Origin: Bacteroidota bacterium
Lineage (GTDB): Bacteria; Bacteroidota; Bacteroidia; NS11-12g; UBA955
Length of the DNA stretch: 64,000 bases
Assembly: GCA_016787485.1 (NCBI GenBank)
Contig: JAEUUL010000041.1
Span: 62,001-126,000 of the forward strand
Direction: 5' to 3'
Position 1 is the first letter of the stretch; every line of letters begins with the position of its first letter. The translations under genes were made by a program, and so were the position numbers. Under the pieces are notes generated by a model. It saw only the letters and a program-made list of their open reading frames with translations. It ran no database searches and was not told where the DNA came from. Below are positions 54,227 to 63,869 of this stretch, one piece after another.

Positions 54227-55290
54227 TGCTTTTCCGTTGAGTCTCTCCAGTCCTTTTTCTCCAGATATTTATGCATCAGCCTGTGTACCGGCAGGGTCTC
54301 TATTTCCTCCATAGCGATACGCGTGCAGTTTTTCTGTTCTACAATATTAGTTCTGTCGGAGCACAAATGCCAAAAACGTGCAAAAATTGTTTGGTGGGTG
54401 AGCAGATGGGTGAACTCGGTTCTATCGGCAACCACAGCTTCTCCCGGGTTGTAAAACCAGTTTCCGAAGATTTCAAGGGGTGACAATCCGGCATCATATT
54501 CCAGAATATGCACAGGGAATTCATACAATCCCGCCCATATCCCCATTTCAGGCCGCTTCTGCAACCAGGTTTCACCCTTCGATTCCAGAAACAGATAGTC
54601 ATGGTAACGCTTCACTGCCGCCTTTTTGGGCCTGGTAACCGGAAAACGGTCTGTAGTTCCTGTGCGGTGCGCCTCACACATCTCTGCGACCGGACATTGA
54701 TCACAGGCAGGATTGCGTGGTGAACACAAGGTGGCCCCCAGCTCTATCATGGCCTGATTGAAATCAGCCGCCCGTTTGCCGGGCATCAATTCCTGTAAAA
54801 GTGCCAGCGCCTGCTGCATAAAGGCAGCGGACTGCACAGGCTCATGCAAAGCAAACAACCGGGCCACAACCCGTTTTACATTGCCATCTACCGCAGGATA
54901 TGGCAATCCGAATGCAAAACTCGCTATGGCAGCGGCTGTGTATGGCCCCACCCCGGGCAGTTCTGCAATTTCACTGTACCGAACCGGGAAATTTCCACCG
55001 TATTTATCCATCATCAACCGGGCCGCTGCCTGCATATTTCTTGCCCGGCTGTAATAACCCAATCCCTGCCAGATTTTCAGAATTTTCTCCTCCGGAGCAT
55101 GTGCAAGGGAGGCAATATCGGGAAATGTGAAAATAAAATTATGGTAATAATCAATACCCTGGGCAACCCTTGTCTGTTGTAAAATAACCTCTGAAACCCA
55201 TATCTGGTAAGGGTTTGAAGTGTCCCGCCATGGCAGATTACGGGCATGGTTCCCATACCATTTCCACAAACGTTGGAAAAATCGTTGCAT
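54223..55290 (-). CDS. mutY: A/G-specific adenine glycosylase
   Basis: 355 residues from ATG 55290 (MQRFFQRLWKWYGNHARNLPWR); an ATG at 55314 would add eight unusual hydrophobic residues. HhH-GPD core with WVSEVILQQTRVAQG (catalytic Glu) and LPGVGPYTAAAIASFAFGLPYPAVDGNVKRV (catalytic Asp), then the four-cysteine 4Fe-4S loop CSPRNPACDQCPVAEMC, and a C-terminal NUDIX-like domain. It removes adenine mispaired with 8-oxoguanine. First gene of the ssb-gldE-gldD operon. Confidence 0.95.
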   Translation of the reverse strand: MQRFFQRLWKWYGNHARNLPWRDTSNPYQIWVSEVILQQTRVAQGIDYYHNFIFTFPDIASLAHAPEEKILKIWQGLGYYSRARNMQAAARLMMDKYGGNFPVRYSEIAELPGVGPYTAAAIASFAFGLPYPAVDGNVKRVVARLFALHEPVQSAAFMQQALALLQELMPGKRAADFNQAMIELGATLCSPRNPACDQCPVAEMCEAHRTGTTDRFPVTRPKKAAVKRYHDYLFLESKGETWLQKRPEMGIWAGLYEFPVHILEYDAGLSPLEIFGNWFYNPGEAVVADRTEFTHLLTHQTIFARFWHLCSDRTNIVEQKNCTRIAMEEIETLPVHRLMHKYLEKKDWRDSTEKQ

Positions 55291-55349
55291 GAATATGTTA
55301 CAAAACAGAATCATATTTGTTGAATTACAAACCCATACCCAAGATTACC

Positions 55350-55652
55350 ATGACCAAATCTGAAATCGTAAATGAAATTGCAGTAAGAACAGGCTTAGAA
55401 AAAACAGCCATTGCAGATACCCTGGACAATTTTTTCATTGTGGCAAAAAATGCCATGGTGGGTGGCAACAACATTTATCTGCGTGGATTCGGCACTTTTG
55501 AGTTGAAAAAGCGGGAAACCAAAGTGGCCAGGAATATCAAACGCAACACCAGCCTTGTGGTTCCGGCCCATTTTGTAGCCCGTTTTAAACCAGCCAAAGA
55601 ATTTGCTGTGCAAATAAAAGGCAGCAAAGAACTGAAAAGCCGTCTGAAGTAA
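55350..55652 (+). CDS. HU/IHF-family DNA-binding protein
   Basis: 100 residues from ATG 55350 (MTKSEIVNEIAVRTGLEKTAI); an upstream in-frame start at 55317 is possible but would add 11 atypical residues. The HU fold is complete with GFGTFELKKRETKVARNIKRNTSLVVPAHFVARFKPAKEF, the DNA-bending arm and return strand. Divergent from mutY. It compacts or bends DNA in the nucleoid. Confidence 0.93.
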   Translation: MTKSEIVNEIAVRTGLEKTAIADTLDNFFIVAKNAMVGGNNIYLRGFGTFELKKRETKVARNIKRNTSLVVPAHFVARFKPAKEFAVQIKGSKELKSRLK

Positions 55653-55666
55653 GGCTCATCTGCCCA

Positions 55667-55674
55667 TACCTTTG
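55667..55674 (+). promoter_or_regulatory. -7 box TACCTTTG before the TPR gene
   Basis: TAnnTTTG box, four bases before the GTG start at 55679, so the transcript would begin close to or at the start codon. Confidence 0.4.
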
Positions 55675-55678
55675 TGCC

Positions 55679-56488
55679 GTGGATGCGAATAAAAGCCACG
55701 TTACCCTTGTATTGTCCCTGGCAGCGGCTCTTACCCTGCTATTGACCGGACTAAACTGGAAAACGTCCAAAGGAAAACTGAAAGAAGCGGCGGGCAATGC
55801 CATGGCTGCTTCCGAACTGCCCCAGCAGCCAGTGGACCGGATTGCTTTTCTGAACGAAGTGTTCAAAGAAGTGAAACCGCCGGAGTCCATAGGCCGCATA
55901 CTCACCGCACCCAAAGGCAAAATGCCACAGGACTCACTGCAGGTAGCCCTGAAATGGGCAAGTGAAGCCTCGCTGCAACCACTGGTTGTGCTGTTGCAAA
56001 GTGAACTGGCTGAGCAGACCGGCACAGAATCCAACCTCACCGAAGCAGCCCGCAATCTGGTATTTTCGGGTACCGAATACCTGGACCAACCGGTATTGGC
56101 CGCGTTTTTGTTTCAGCAGGGAAAACGGCTGGTGGATATGGGTTTGGCTAAAAACCCGAGGAACATCCCACTTAGGAATGCTTTGATTGCATACCAAAGC
56201 GAATATCTGAATGCTCCCATGGTGTTCCTGTCCAGTCTGAGAGAGACTTTGGCAATGGACAGCAACAACGTGGAAACCCATTTTATCCATCTGAATCTGC
56301 TGAAAAAGTCGGGGCAATGGAAAAAAGCACTCCAAAAATGCCAAAAATTAATATCTTTGCAGCCCCAAAATCCTGTATGGCTTTATCAGGCAAGTGACAT
56401 GTACGGGTATTTAGGGGACTCCACCAATGCAAAGATTTTCCTGAATCTGGGCATGAAGGCGGAAAAAGCAACTAAAACCCAGAAATAA
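55679..56488 (+). CDS. TPR-containing membrane-anchored protein
   Basis: 269 residues from GTG 55679; no in-frame ATG is near. A hydrophobic anchor (about 7-24) is followed by a charged linker and helical pairs that look like TPRs from about 150 (VETHFIHLNLLKKSGQWKKALQKCQKLISLQPQNPVWLYQASDMYGYLGDSTNAKIFLNLGMKAE). Function unknown; it probably mediates protein contacts. It is followed at ten bases by a 29-codon gene and then by the RNase E/G gene. Confidence 0.75.
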   Translation: MDANKSHVTLVLSLAAALTLLLTGLNWKTSKGKLKEAAGNAMAASELPQQPVDRIAFLNEVFKEVKPPESIGRILTAPKGKMPQDSLQVALKWASEASLQPLVVLLQSELAEQTGTESNLTEAARNLVFSGTEYLDQPVLAAFLFQQGKRLVDMGLAKNPRNIPLRNALIAYQSEYLNAPMVFLSSLRETLAMDSNNVETHFIHLNLLKKSGQWKKALQKCQKLISLQPQNPVWLYQASDMYGYLGDSTNAKIFLNLGMKAEKATKTQK

Positions 56489-56497
56489 TATAAAGAT

Positions 56498-56587
56498 ATG
56501 CCCAGCGGTAAAAAAAGAAAACGTCATAAGATTGCGACCCACAAGCGGAAAAAACGCCTTCGCAAGAACAGACATAAGAAGAAATAA
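56498..56587 (+). CDS. 29-aa basic protein of the AURKAIP1/COX24 (mS38-like) type
   Basis: MPSGKKRKRHKIATHKRKKR, then LRKNRHKKK: extremely basic, with the KRKKRLRKNRHK core known from the COX24/AURKAIP1 domain, whose mitochondrial member is ribosomal protein mS38. It is too short for usual gene finders. It lies ten bases after the TPR gene and 24 bases before the RNase E/G gene, in one transcription unit. A ribosome-associated role is inferred from the family and charge. Confidence 0.8.
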   Translation: MPSGKKRKRHKIATHKRKKRLRKNRHKKK

Positions 56588-56611
56588 TCGGACATCTGAT
56601 AGGCTATACCC

Positions 56612-58165
56612 GTGTCAAACGAATTAATCATACAGAAAAATTCGTCGGGGATTGAAATTGCCTTATTAACCGAGAAAAAACTTACTGAATTCCATCGCGA
56701 GTCTTTTGGCTCGGCCTTCCAGGTGGGGGACTTTTACCTCGGTAAGGTTAAAAAAATATCTCCGACTCTCAATGCGGCTTTTGTCGATATTGGCGCCGAA
56801 AAGGATGCCTTTCTTACCTATTTCGATTTAGGACCAAATGTTAAGTCCCTGAAGAAATTCACCCGGATGGTCATGGATGGCAATCCATCGGCTGGTGATC
56901 TCAGTTCATTTGAAACAGAACCCCAAACCGTAAAAACCGGTAAAATCAGTCAGGTCTTCCGCAGTGGCGAGCATGTGCTTCTGCAGATTCTGAAAGAACC
57001 AATTGCAACCAAAGGCCCCAAGGCCACCTGCGATATCAGTCTGGCCGGTCGCTATTTTGTGCTGGTTCCTTTCAGCAATCAGATTTCCATCAGCCGCAAA
57101 ATCGGCACTCCGGCAGAGAAAAAACGGCTGCAGGATCTGGCTACCAGTCTCAAACCAGAAAACTTCGGTGTCATCATCCGCACAGTGAGTGAAGGGGTGG
57201 CGATAGAAGAACTGGACAAAGACCTGCGAAACCTGGTAAAGAAGTGGGACGAACTGGTAAAACAGCTGAAAAAAGCCAAACCTGCAAGTCTGGTGCTGGG
57301 TGAAGGCAACCGGGTGCAAACCCTGATGCGCGACATCCTGAACGAAAGTTTCAGCCAGATTGTGGTGAACGACTCTCAACTGCTGGAAGAAATCCGCAGT
57401 TTTCTTCAGCGCATTTCTCCGCAAAGTGAAAAAATCCTGAAACTCCACTCGGGTCGCAGTTCGGTTTTTGAACAATATGGTGTAAACCGGCAAATCAAAG
57501 CGGTATTCGGAAAAAGTGTCACCTTCAGCGGGGGTGCCTATCTGGTGATTGAGCATACCGAGGCACTGCATGTGATTGATGTGAACAGCGGCAGTACCAG
57601 TTTCGACCCCCAGAACAGAGACGAAAACGTACTAAAAGTAAATCTGGAGGCAGTAACAGAAATAGCGCGCCAGATCCGGTTGCGCGATATGGGCGGCATC
57701 ATTGTCATTGATTTCATTGACATGAGAGACCCCAAACGCAAAAATGAACTGTTTGCCGCATTGCGCCTTGCCATGAAGCCAGACCGGGCCCGGCACACCA
57801 TTCTGCCCATGAGCAAGTTTGGTTTGGTTCAGATTACCCGTGAACGGGTAAGGCCACCTATGGAAATAAGCACCAGCGAAATTTGCCCCAGCTGCAACGG
57901 TACAGGCCGCATGGAAAGCCATGAACATCTGCTGGACCGCCTGAAAAACAATGTGGTGTACCTGTGGGAGAACATGAACCATAAAAAGTTGAAACTGAAA
58001 GCTCACCCCATGGTGATTGCCTACCTCAAAAGCGGTTTCCCATCTGTACGAACCCGCTGGTACCTGCAATACCGCCGCTGGCTGAAACTGGAGGCTGCTC
58101 CGGATTATTCGCTGGCACGCCTGGAATTTTTTGATTCCAACGGCCATGTAATTGCCGGAGAGTAA
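56612..58165 (+). CDS. rng: Ribonuclease E/G family endoribonuclease
   Basis: 517 residues from GTG 56612. An N-terminal S1-like domain (about 37-130: VGDFYLGKVKKISPTLNAAFVDIGAEKDAFL) is followed by the DNase I-like catalytic half with VIDVNSGS (about 322) and GGIIVIDFIDM (about 365-372), the metal-binding aspartates, and the zinc-link CPSCNGTG (about 425-432). The length and lack of a C-terminal scaffold point to RNase G. It cleaves AU-rich single-stranded RNA 5' ends in mRNA decay and rRNA processing. Confidence 0.95.
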   Translation: MSNELIIQKNSSGIEIALLTEKKLTEFHRESFGSAFQVGDFYLGKVKKISPTLNAAFVDIGAEKDAFLTYFDLGPNVKSLKKFTRMVMDGNPSAGDLSSFETEPQTVKTGKISQVFRSGEHVLLQILKEPIATKGPKATCDISLAGRYFVLVPFSNQISISRKIGTPAEKKRLQDLATSLKPENFGVIIRTVSEGVAIEELDKDLRNLVKKWDELVKQLKKAKPASLVLGEGNRVQTLMRDILNESFSQIVVNDSQLLEEIRSFLQRISPQSEKILKLHSGRSSVFEQYGVNRQIKAVFGKSVTFSGGAYLVIEHTEALHVIDVNSGSTSFDPQNRDENVLKVNLEAVTEIARQIRLRDMGGIIVIDFIDMRDPKRKNELFAALRLAMKPDRARHTILPMSKFGLVQITRERVRPPMEISTSEICPSCNGTGRMESHEHLLDRLKNNVVYLWENMNHKKLKLKAHPMVIAYLKSGFPSVRTRWYLQYRRWLKLEAAPDYSLARLEFFDSNGHVIAGE

Positions 58166-58166
58166 T

Positions 58167-61100
58167 TCACTCTCCGCTGATTCTAACCCTGAACTTTTTG
58201 CCCAAAGCCCTGTACATGGGGAAATACATGGGCCGCAAATGGGCTGGCAATACCTGATAATTTCCCTCAAACCGCGATTGCAGTGGCAGGCTGTACTCGT
58301 ATTTGCCCGGAGCCAGGTATGGAATGAATGCCACAACCCTGTCCTTGTCATACTCTAAGTGAGCACCGGCAAACAAGCCCTGCTCCTTTTCCTGGTAATT
58401 GCATCCGGCCGGTATGGGAATATCCAGTTGCACATACTCCAATGGGGTGTTTACCTGCAAAGAAACCTTTATTGCTGACGCTGTATTCTTTTTAAAGCCT
58501 GTGGTTTTTAAGCCTTGTTCAAATTGAGTCTGCACCTGAAAAGCATGGGTGCTGCTTTTTTCTGACTTCTCCGGGTACCACCAGCCAGCCAAAACCGCAC
58601 CTGTGCGGGCAGAAATTGTGTATTTCCCCGCTGGCAGAACCCGCCAGTCACCCACTTTAAGCAATCTGGATTCTACTTCTCCTTCTTTCCGCAGAGATAC
58701 TTCTGTTCCTTCCGCCACCAGTTCCATGTCCTCTGTAACCCATGCCAGAAGCGTATGTGCATTGGCAAATGTATTGGACATTATGCCTGCACCCTGCAAC
58801 TGTTCCACCATGGAACGCTGAACACTCCTGTACAGATTGGTCCTGTTCTCCAGTTTGGCCATGCGGCATACCCACACGTTCAGTACCTGGTCCTCTGCAA
58901 ACGGATCGGAAAACACCATTTCGCCGGTAAGGCTGGTTCTGCGGGGAAGCTTGCGGTACCAGGCTGTGTCATAATTCAGGCCGGCAATCTTGCGCAGGTA
59001 TTCCCTCTGCAACCGCATCACAGGATTGTCAGCCGCTCCTTCCCAACCATACTGCCCAAGCGCAGCGGTATCCATTCCTATTTCCAGCAGTGTATTCAGT
59101 ATTTCCCATTTGATGTAATGGCCGTTTTCGGCTTTTACCGCTGACTTCAGGTACGTGTAAGAGTTCATGATGGCAGACTCCACCTCGTCCTGCAATTCCA
59201 GAGCAGCGGCCAGGCTGCGGGTTTTCTGCAATACACGGCAAATCCAGTGGGTCATATACAGGTTATTACCTTTTTCACCCCACCAGCCCCAGGTGCCATC
59301 GTGCTGGTTGCGGATGAGTTTTTTATACAGACGTTTTGCGTCCTTCAGCTCTGTGCTGCCGAGTGCCCGGTACTGGCTCAGTGCAAAATACCCCACCAGC
59401 TTGGATGCCATTTGCTCATTGCATTCCCAGGTGGTTTTTACCAGTTGGGTGGCGGCCTCCTGAATTTTGTAAGCTCCGTTGCTGTAAAGGTGAACCATTC
59501 CGGTTCCGGCCGGTATGGTAATAACTGTATCTTCTCCGGTCCCCAGCCATGCTGTGCCTCCCTCCGACACCCAGGTCACTGTGTCCAATACCTGTATTTT
59601 GCGTCGTTCGGCGTCCTTTATCCCTGCAGATTCTGCCTTTACTTCTGTGTAAAGCAGCCCGGTATCTTTGCCAAACATGGGAAACGGCAACCAATGGTCT
59701 TTTTGAAGGTTCAGCGCATGCGGACCATTTGTTATACTTCCAGACTGAATCTGAACCCTGCAGGATTGCACCGTGCTGTCGGTGCGGTACACATGGGCAA
59801 GTCCCAGTGCGGAGTCCCCAAGCAGCAGAACCCGGGGCAAATGCAGTTCTGTAAGAAGTTTCTTGCGTGTAATCACAGATTCTGTCCAGGTAGCGTGCCT
59901 GTAATGGTCCGACGCAGCAGCAGCAAATACATCCCAGGTGGTAATGTCATCCGGCAGGGTAACCGTGGTGTGTACTTCTCCCTTTGCATCCGTTTTCAGT
60001 GAAGGCAACCAAAATGCGGCATCACGGAAGTTCTCCCGGATCCTATTTGTACTGTTTTTGTCAAATGCATCCTTTACCATGTCCGCATCTTTGTCTTCAG
60101 CATAATTGTCAAACGAAACGGCAGCAGAATCCGCTACCGCAAGTTTTGCGAAATAGACATTTGCCCGAAAAGCCAAATCGCTTTCTTCTGCCCTGTCCTT
60201 GCGCACAGTATATTTATATCCGTATTTTCCACTTCCAACGCTTCCGGCCCTGAATACAGCTCTGGGTAAAATTCTGTAACCGATATCTTCCATCCAGTCA
60301 TATTCGAACAAGGTCCTGGTGTTGGCCTTGCCTCTTTTAAAACCAGGGTAAAAGTAGCTGTGCAACGATATATCCGGTTGATAAATATGGCCCGGTAAAT
60401 CATAAACAGAATAGTCATCGCCATTAAAACACGCGATTTTACCTGTGCTGTCTTTGTTCCAGAATCGATACCCGGTTTTCAGCCTGAACAGTACAGGGGT
60501 ATCCGCATTCAGGGAATCCATCACCCAACGCCCTGCCATATTCTGCGGTTTAATGTTCCAATCCCCGAAATCCGGAAGCATGAATGTAAAATTTCCATTC
60601 TCATCGGTGGTTACCACTTTTTCTATCCCCACCGGTCCTTTGGCCGAAACGGGTATCTGAAACAAGGGATTTCCATCTGCACTACGCAGGCGTCCGGTAA
60701 CCCTGAACAAGGGCTTACCCATCACAAATTGCCGGCTCGGACCTGTAATAACAGAATCCAGATTGCGCATCACCCATACAGAATCCACCGCTGCCGGCAC
60801 ATTGATAGTATAGTGATAGCGGGGTTTCAATTCAGCCCAGGGCGCAAGCCAGCTTATCCCATCAGACCTGGCCACCAGCCATCGCCAGTTACCTGCTTTT
60901 AAATGCAGATTGTCTGAACGCCAGCCATACATCTGCATTCCATACCATTGTGGTTCCCCTCTCTTCTGGAAATAAAACTGAGTCCCCCATGGTAAATCCT
61001 GCTTGTTGATGAAAATGCCCGCAGTTGAAGCACCGTCGGCGATTGAAGGGTAATCCAGCGCATATGTGCTGAATTCTGCGGTCATCGCTTCCTGTTGGGT

Positions 61101-63869
61101 GGCCGGAAGGTTTGGTGAATAACCAGTAGCCACCTCAGCATTTTTCCAATGCCTTGTCCATTTGCGTTTTCCGGTTTTTTTCTCTTCCAGATTCAGTTTT
61201 CCATCTTCCGTGGTTATTCTGTACATTTTGCCCACTTCCGGATATACTTTGGCCTCAAAGCCTTTTCCGTCTGCTATAAACTTCACCTGTCCCGAAAAGG
61301 GTCCGACAAAGGATTCGTTTGCTTCACCCGGTTTCCGGTATACCCTTCCATCTGTTGCCCACAGATCATCGCTGGCATAATACACCGGGAGGTATTGCAA
61401 CAGAATCCCCCGGATTTCCCGCTTATTCAGTCTGCGGTTGGGAAAAGCGTAAATTTTCCCTTTTTTTATTTTATTGCCGGCAGCAATCACTGAATCCAAA
61501 TCGCAACTCAACTGCAACCAGGCTCCTGGATTTACATTCACACTATCCCACATCACTGTGTACTTTTCCGTGCGGTACACTACCTTATGCACTCCGGGAT
61601 TAACAGCAAATGCCAGTCCTCCGCTGCCATTTTCAATTTTTGAATACACCAGCCTGCCGTCCACAGTAATGACCTCAGCGCCCAGAAATTTCAGGTTTTG
61701 AAAAACCGCAGCTGAAATGCGTGCACCTTGTTTTTTTAGGTGTGAAGAAACTGCACTTCCTTTTGCTCCGGACAAAGCAAAACGGAACCAGGCCGAATCC
61801 TGCAACTGCAATGCATGCACCAGTTCCCGGGTGAGATTTTCCCGTTGCATATTCTCCTTTACATCCAGGTCTGCCCACGGATTGTATTCTATCCGCAACA
61901 ATTCAGGGTGTTTCCAATCCGGTTGTTTGTAATTGATCTGCCCCATCAGCCGGTTCACTCCAAACAGGGTAACATCTGCATTGGGTACCGGGCTGCCATT
62001 GCCGTCTTTTACCGTTATCGTTACCGGAATTTTACTACCCGGCAATGTGTCTGCGGGCAGCTTCATATGCACAGTAAGTGCATTGGACGGTGGTGTGGCA
62101 TAGGCAACCGATGTGACGGTGTAACCCATATATTTTCCTATGACAAGCAGATTCACGGTTGCCTCCTTGTTCTGCACTGGTATCAGCATCCGGGTCTGGG
62201 TCTCAGTGGCGGCAATCTGCCCCTGTTTCATCAGCTTTTTATTCTCAAAATAAAACCAGTCCGCCATGCCGCCTGTCTCATTGGAAACCACTACCCATGC
62301 GGTATCCCTGTAACGACCCGTATAAGTAAACAATTTGTTCCATCGTCCACCCGATACCTGATATTCGTCTTCTACCTCACCCTTTATCTGCAGCTTTGCC
62401 AGGTACATCCATGGCAGCCAGTGAAGTGTGTCCCGGTCTTTTACCAGCCGGTGAATCAGGGCTTTTGCATTTCTGCCATGCTCTGCAAATACATACAGGT
62501 CATAGGTTTGTCCGGGCATACCTGAAACAATCAATACCGGCATTGGTTTGCTGCGGAAATGCAAATTGCCCCTTTGCTGCGTTTCTACCCTGCCCGAAAA
62601 TTCACGGTTGTGCAATTCCCCATTCTGAGTGGTAAACTCCACTTTCAATTCATAATTGCACTCCGCATCAGGCCAGTTCAGATGACTGAATTTCAGCCAT
62701 TGTCTCTTCTGCCCGTTCAGCCAGCCTTCAATCGCCCCAAGCGTGTCCGCCAGTTCTGTCAGCCAGGTCTTGCTTTCCAGCATATATGTACCCAGAAGCA
62801 CAGCTTTATACCGCACTCCGGTTGCAGGATTTCCCAGCGCATCCGTTGCACTCAGGCCGAACAAAAGGCTGTCTCTGGCTACACCGGTTGCATCACCCGT
62901 CACATCAAACCTGTACTGGTCCAGCGTATATTCTTCCGTGCGAAAGCTGATGGATGAACCCGGAAGCGTAACGTATTTCTGCAATCCGCCCCCGTCCCGT
63001 TTCTGCAAACTCAGATCATACCATGCGTCCTGCTCCATACTATCGGTATACAACCCGTTCCAGACATAACAACCCGGTGCTGACAGTGTGGCTGGATAAC
63101 GGGTACCTGTTTCGCTGTTCCTGTAGCTTTCCTTTTTAAACAGAATCCACAAATCGCCAGTGGCAGGATTTCCATCTTTGTCCCATAAAAAGGCTTTGTA
63201 ATGGATACTGTCTCCCGGCCTGTATTTGGGTTTATCCATTGCCACAAAACCGGTAGCACCCTTCGATGCGGAAAGCGGGGTGAATTGCAGTCCGGGTTTC
63301 TTGTGTTTGTATTTCCAGTGATTGCGTTTGTATACCGATTCTGATTCTGTCTCTGAACTTAAATCATACAGTTCCACCCCACCTTTATCGTCTTGTAATT
63401 CCAACAACCCTTTGCGGCTGGGGGGCAATACCCAAGCCTGTTTTTCTGCATTGTACAGGTAAACTTTTTTATTCAGCACAACCTTATATCCTGTGAGGCT
63501 TTCCCCTCCTTTTGAAAACAGACGCAGGTATAAATTCCCGGGCACATCCTGTATCTGGGGAATCGCGGGGAAATGACTCCAGGCTGATAATTTCAACCGT
63601 GTATGTGTGTAGCCGGCGATCAGATAATGGCCATATGGGAGTTCGGGTGCTTTCTCTTCCAACTCAGCCTCCGGCATATCCACACCGGGCTTTTGCAACC
63701 ACTTTTCTGCTTTTGTCTTATGTCTGCTCAATACAAATTGCCTGAATTCTTCAGCAGAAACAGCAATCACCCTTACTTTTCTATATTCTTTATCCAGCGG
63801 GTTTTGCGCAATCAAATGCGAAATATTAAAAAGCAGAATACCTAAAATTGATGTGATGATACGTGCCAT
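58167..63869 (-). CDS. Alpha-2-macroglobulin family protein
   Basis: 1900 residues from ATG 63869, which gives the signal peptide MARIITSILGILLFNISHLIAQ; an ATG 60 bases upstream would put 20 unusual residues before it. MG-type domains are seen: MDKPKYRPGDSIHYKAFLWDKDG (MG2, about 215), GSPVPNADVTLFGVN, and the alpha-2-macroglobulin core GNFTFMLPDFGDW to AAFWLPSLKTDAKGEVHTTVTLPDDITTWDVFAAA (about 1280-1325). A thioester-type motif C-N-E-Q occurs in TWECNEQMASKLVGYFA (about 1482). It probably traps proteases or inspects envelope proteins in the periplasm; a penicillin-binding partner gene, typical in Proteobacteria, is absent. The bases after it to the window end hold no gene I can support. 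Confidence 0.9.
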   Translation of the reverse strand: MARIITSILGILLFNISHLIAQNPLDKEYRKVRVIAVSAEEFRQFVLSRHKTKAEKWLQKPGVDMPEAELEEKAPELPYGHYLIAGYTHTRLKLSAWSHFPAIPQIQDVPGNLYLRLFSKGGESLTGYKVVLNKKVYLYNAEKQAWVLPPSRKGLLELQDDKGGVELYDLSSETESESVYKRNHWKYKHKKPGLQFTPLSASKGATGFVAMDKPKYRPGDSIHYKAFLWDKDGNPATGDLWILFKKESYRNSETGTRYPATLSAPGCYVWNGLYTDSMEQDAWYDLSLQKRDGGGLQKYVTLPGSSISFRTEEYTLDQYRFDVTGDATGVARDSLLFGLSATDALGNPATGVRYKAVLLGTYMLESKTWLTELADTLGAIEGWLNGQKRQWLKFSHLNWPDAECNYELKVEFTTQNGELHNREFSGRVETQQRGNLHFRSKPMPVLIVSGMPGQTYDLYVFAEHGRNAKALIHRLVKDRDTLHWLPWMYLAKLQIKGEVEDEYQVSGGRWNKLFTYTGRYRDTAWVVVSNETGGMADWFYFENKKLMKQGQIAATETQTRMLIPVQNKEATVNLLVIGKYMGYTVTSVAYATPPSNALTVHMKLPADTLPGSKIPVTITVKDGNGSPVPNADVTLFGVNRLMGQINYKQPDWKHPELLRIEYNPWADLDVKENMQRENLTRELVHALQLQDSAWFRFALSGAKGSAVSSHLKKQGARISAAVFQNLKFLGAEVITVDGRLVYSKIENGSGGLAFAVNPGVHKVVYRTEKYTVMWDSVNVNPGAWLQLSCDLDSVIAAGNKIKKGKIYAFPNRRLNKREIRGILLQYLPVYYASDDLWATDGRVYRKPGEANESFVGPFSGQVKFIADGKGFEAKVYPEVGKMYRITTEDGKLNLEEKKTGKRKWTRHWKNAEVATGYSPNLPATQQEAMTAEFSTYALDYPSIADGASTAGIFINKQDLPWGTQFYFQKRGEPQWYGMQMYGWRSDNLHLKAGNWRWLVARSDGISWLAPWAELKPRYHYTINVPAAVDSVWVMRNLDSVITGPSRQFVMGKPLFRVTGRLRSADGNPLFQIPVSAKGPVGIEKVVTTDENGNFTFMLPDFGDWNIKPQNMAGRWVMDSLNADTPVLFRLKTGYRFWNKDSTGKIACFNGDDYSVYDLPGHIYQPDISLHSYFYPGFKRGKANTRTLFEYDWMEDIGYRILPRAVFRAGSVGSGKYGYKYTVRKDRAEESDLAFRANVYFAKLAVADSAAVSFDNYAEDKDADMVKDAFDKNSTNRIRENFRDAAFWLPSLKTDAKGEVHTTVTLPDDITTWDVFAAAASDHYRHATWTESVITRKKLLTELHLPRVLLLGDSALGLAHVYRTDSTVQSCRVQIQSGSITNGPHALNLQKDHWLPFPMFGKDTGLLYTEVKAESAGIKDAERRKIQVLDTVTWVSEGGTAWLGTGEDTVITIPAGTGMVHLYSNGAYKIQEAATQLVKTTWECNEQMASKLVGYFALSQYRALGSTELKDAKRLYKKLIRNQHDGTWGWWGEKGNNLYMTHWICRVLQKTRSLAAALELQDEVESAIMNSYTYLKSAVKAENGHYIKWEILNTLLEIGMDTAALGQYGWEGAADNPVMRLQREYLRKIAGLNYDTAWYRKLPRRTSLTGEMVFSDPFAEDQVLNVWVCRMAKLENRTNLYRSVQRSMVEQLQGAGIMSNTFANAHTLLAWVTEDMELVAEGTEVSLRKEGEVESRLLKVGDWRVLPAGKYTISARTGAVLAGWWYPEKSEKSSTHAFQVQTQFEQGLKTTGFKKNTASAIKVSLQVNTPLEYVQLDIPIPAGCNYQEKEQGLFAGAHLEYDKDRVVAFIPYLAPGKYEYSLPLQSRFEGNYQVLPAHLRPMYFPMYRALGKKFRVRISGE

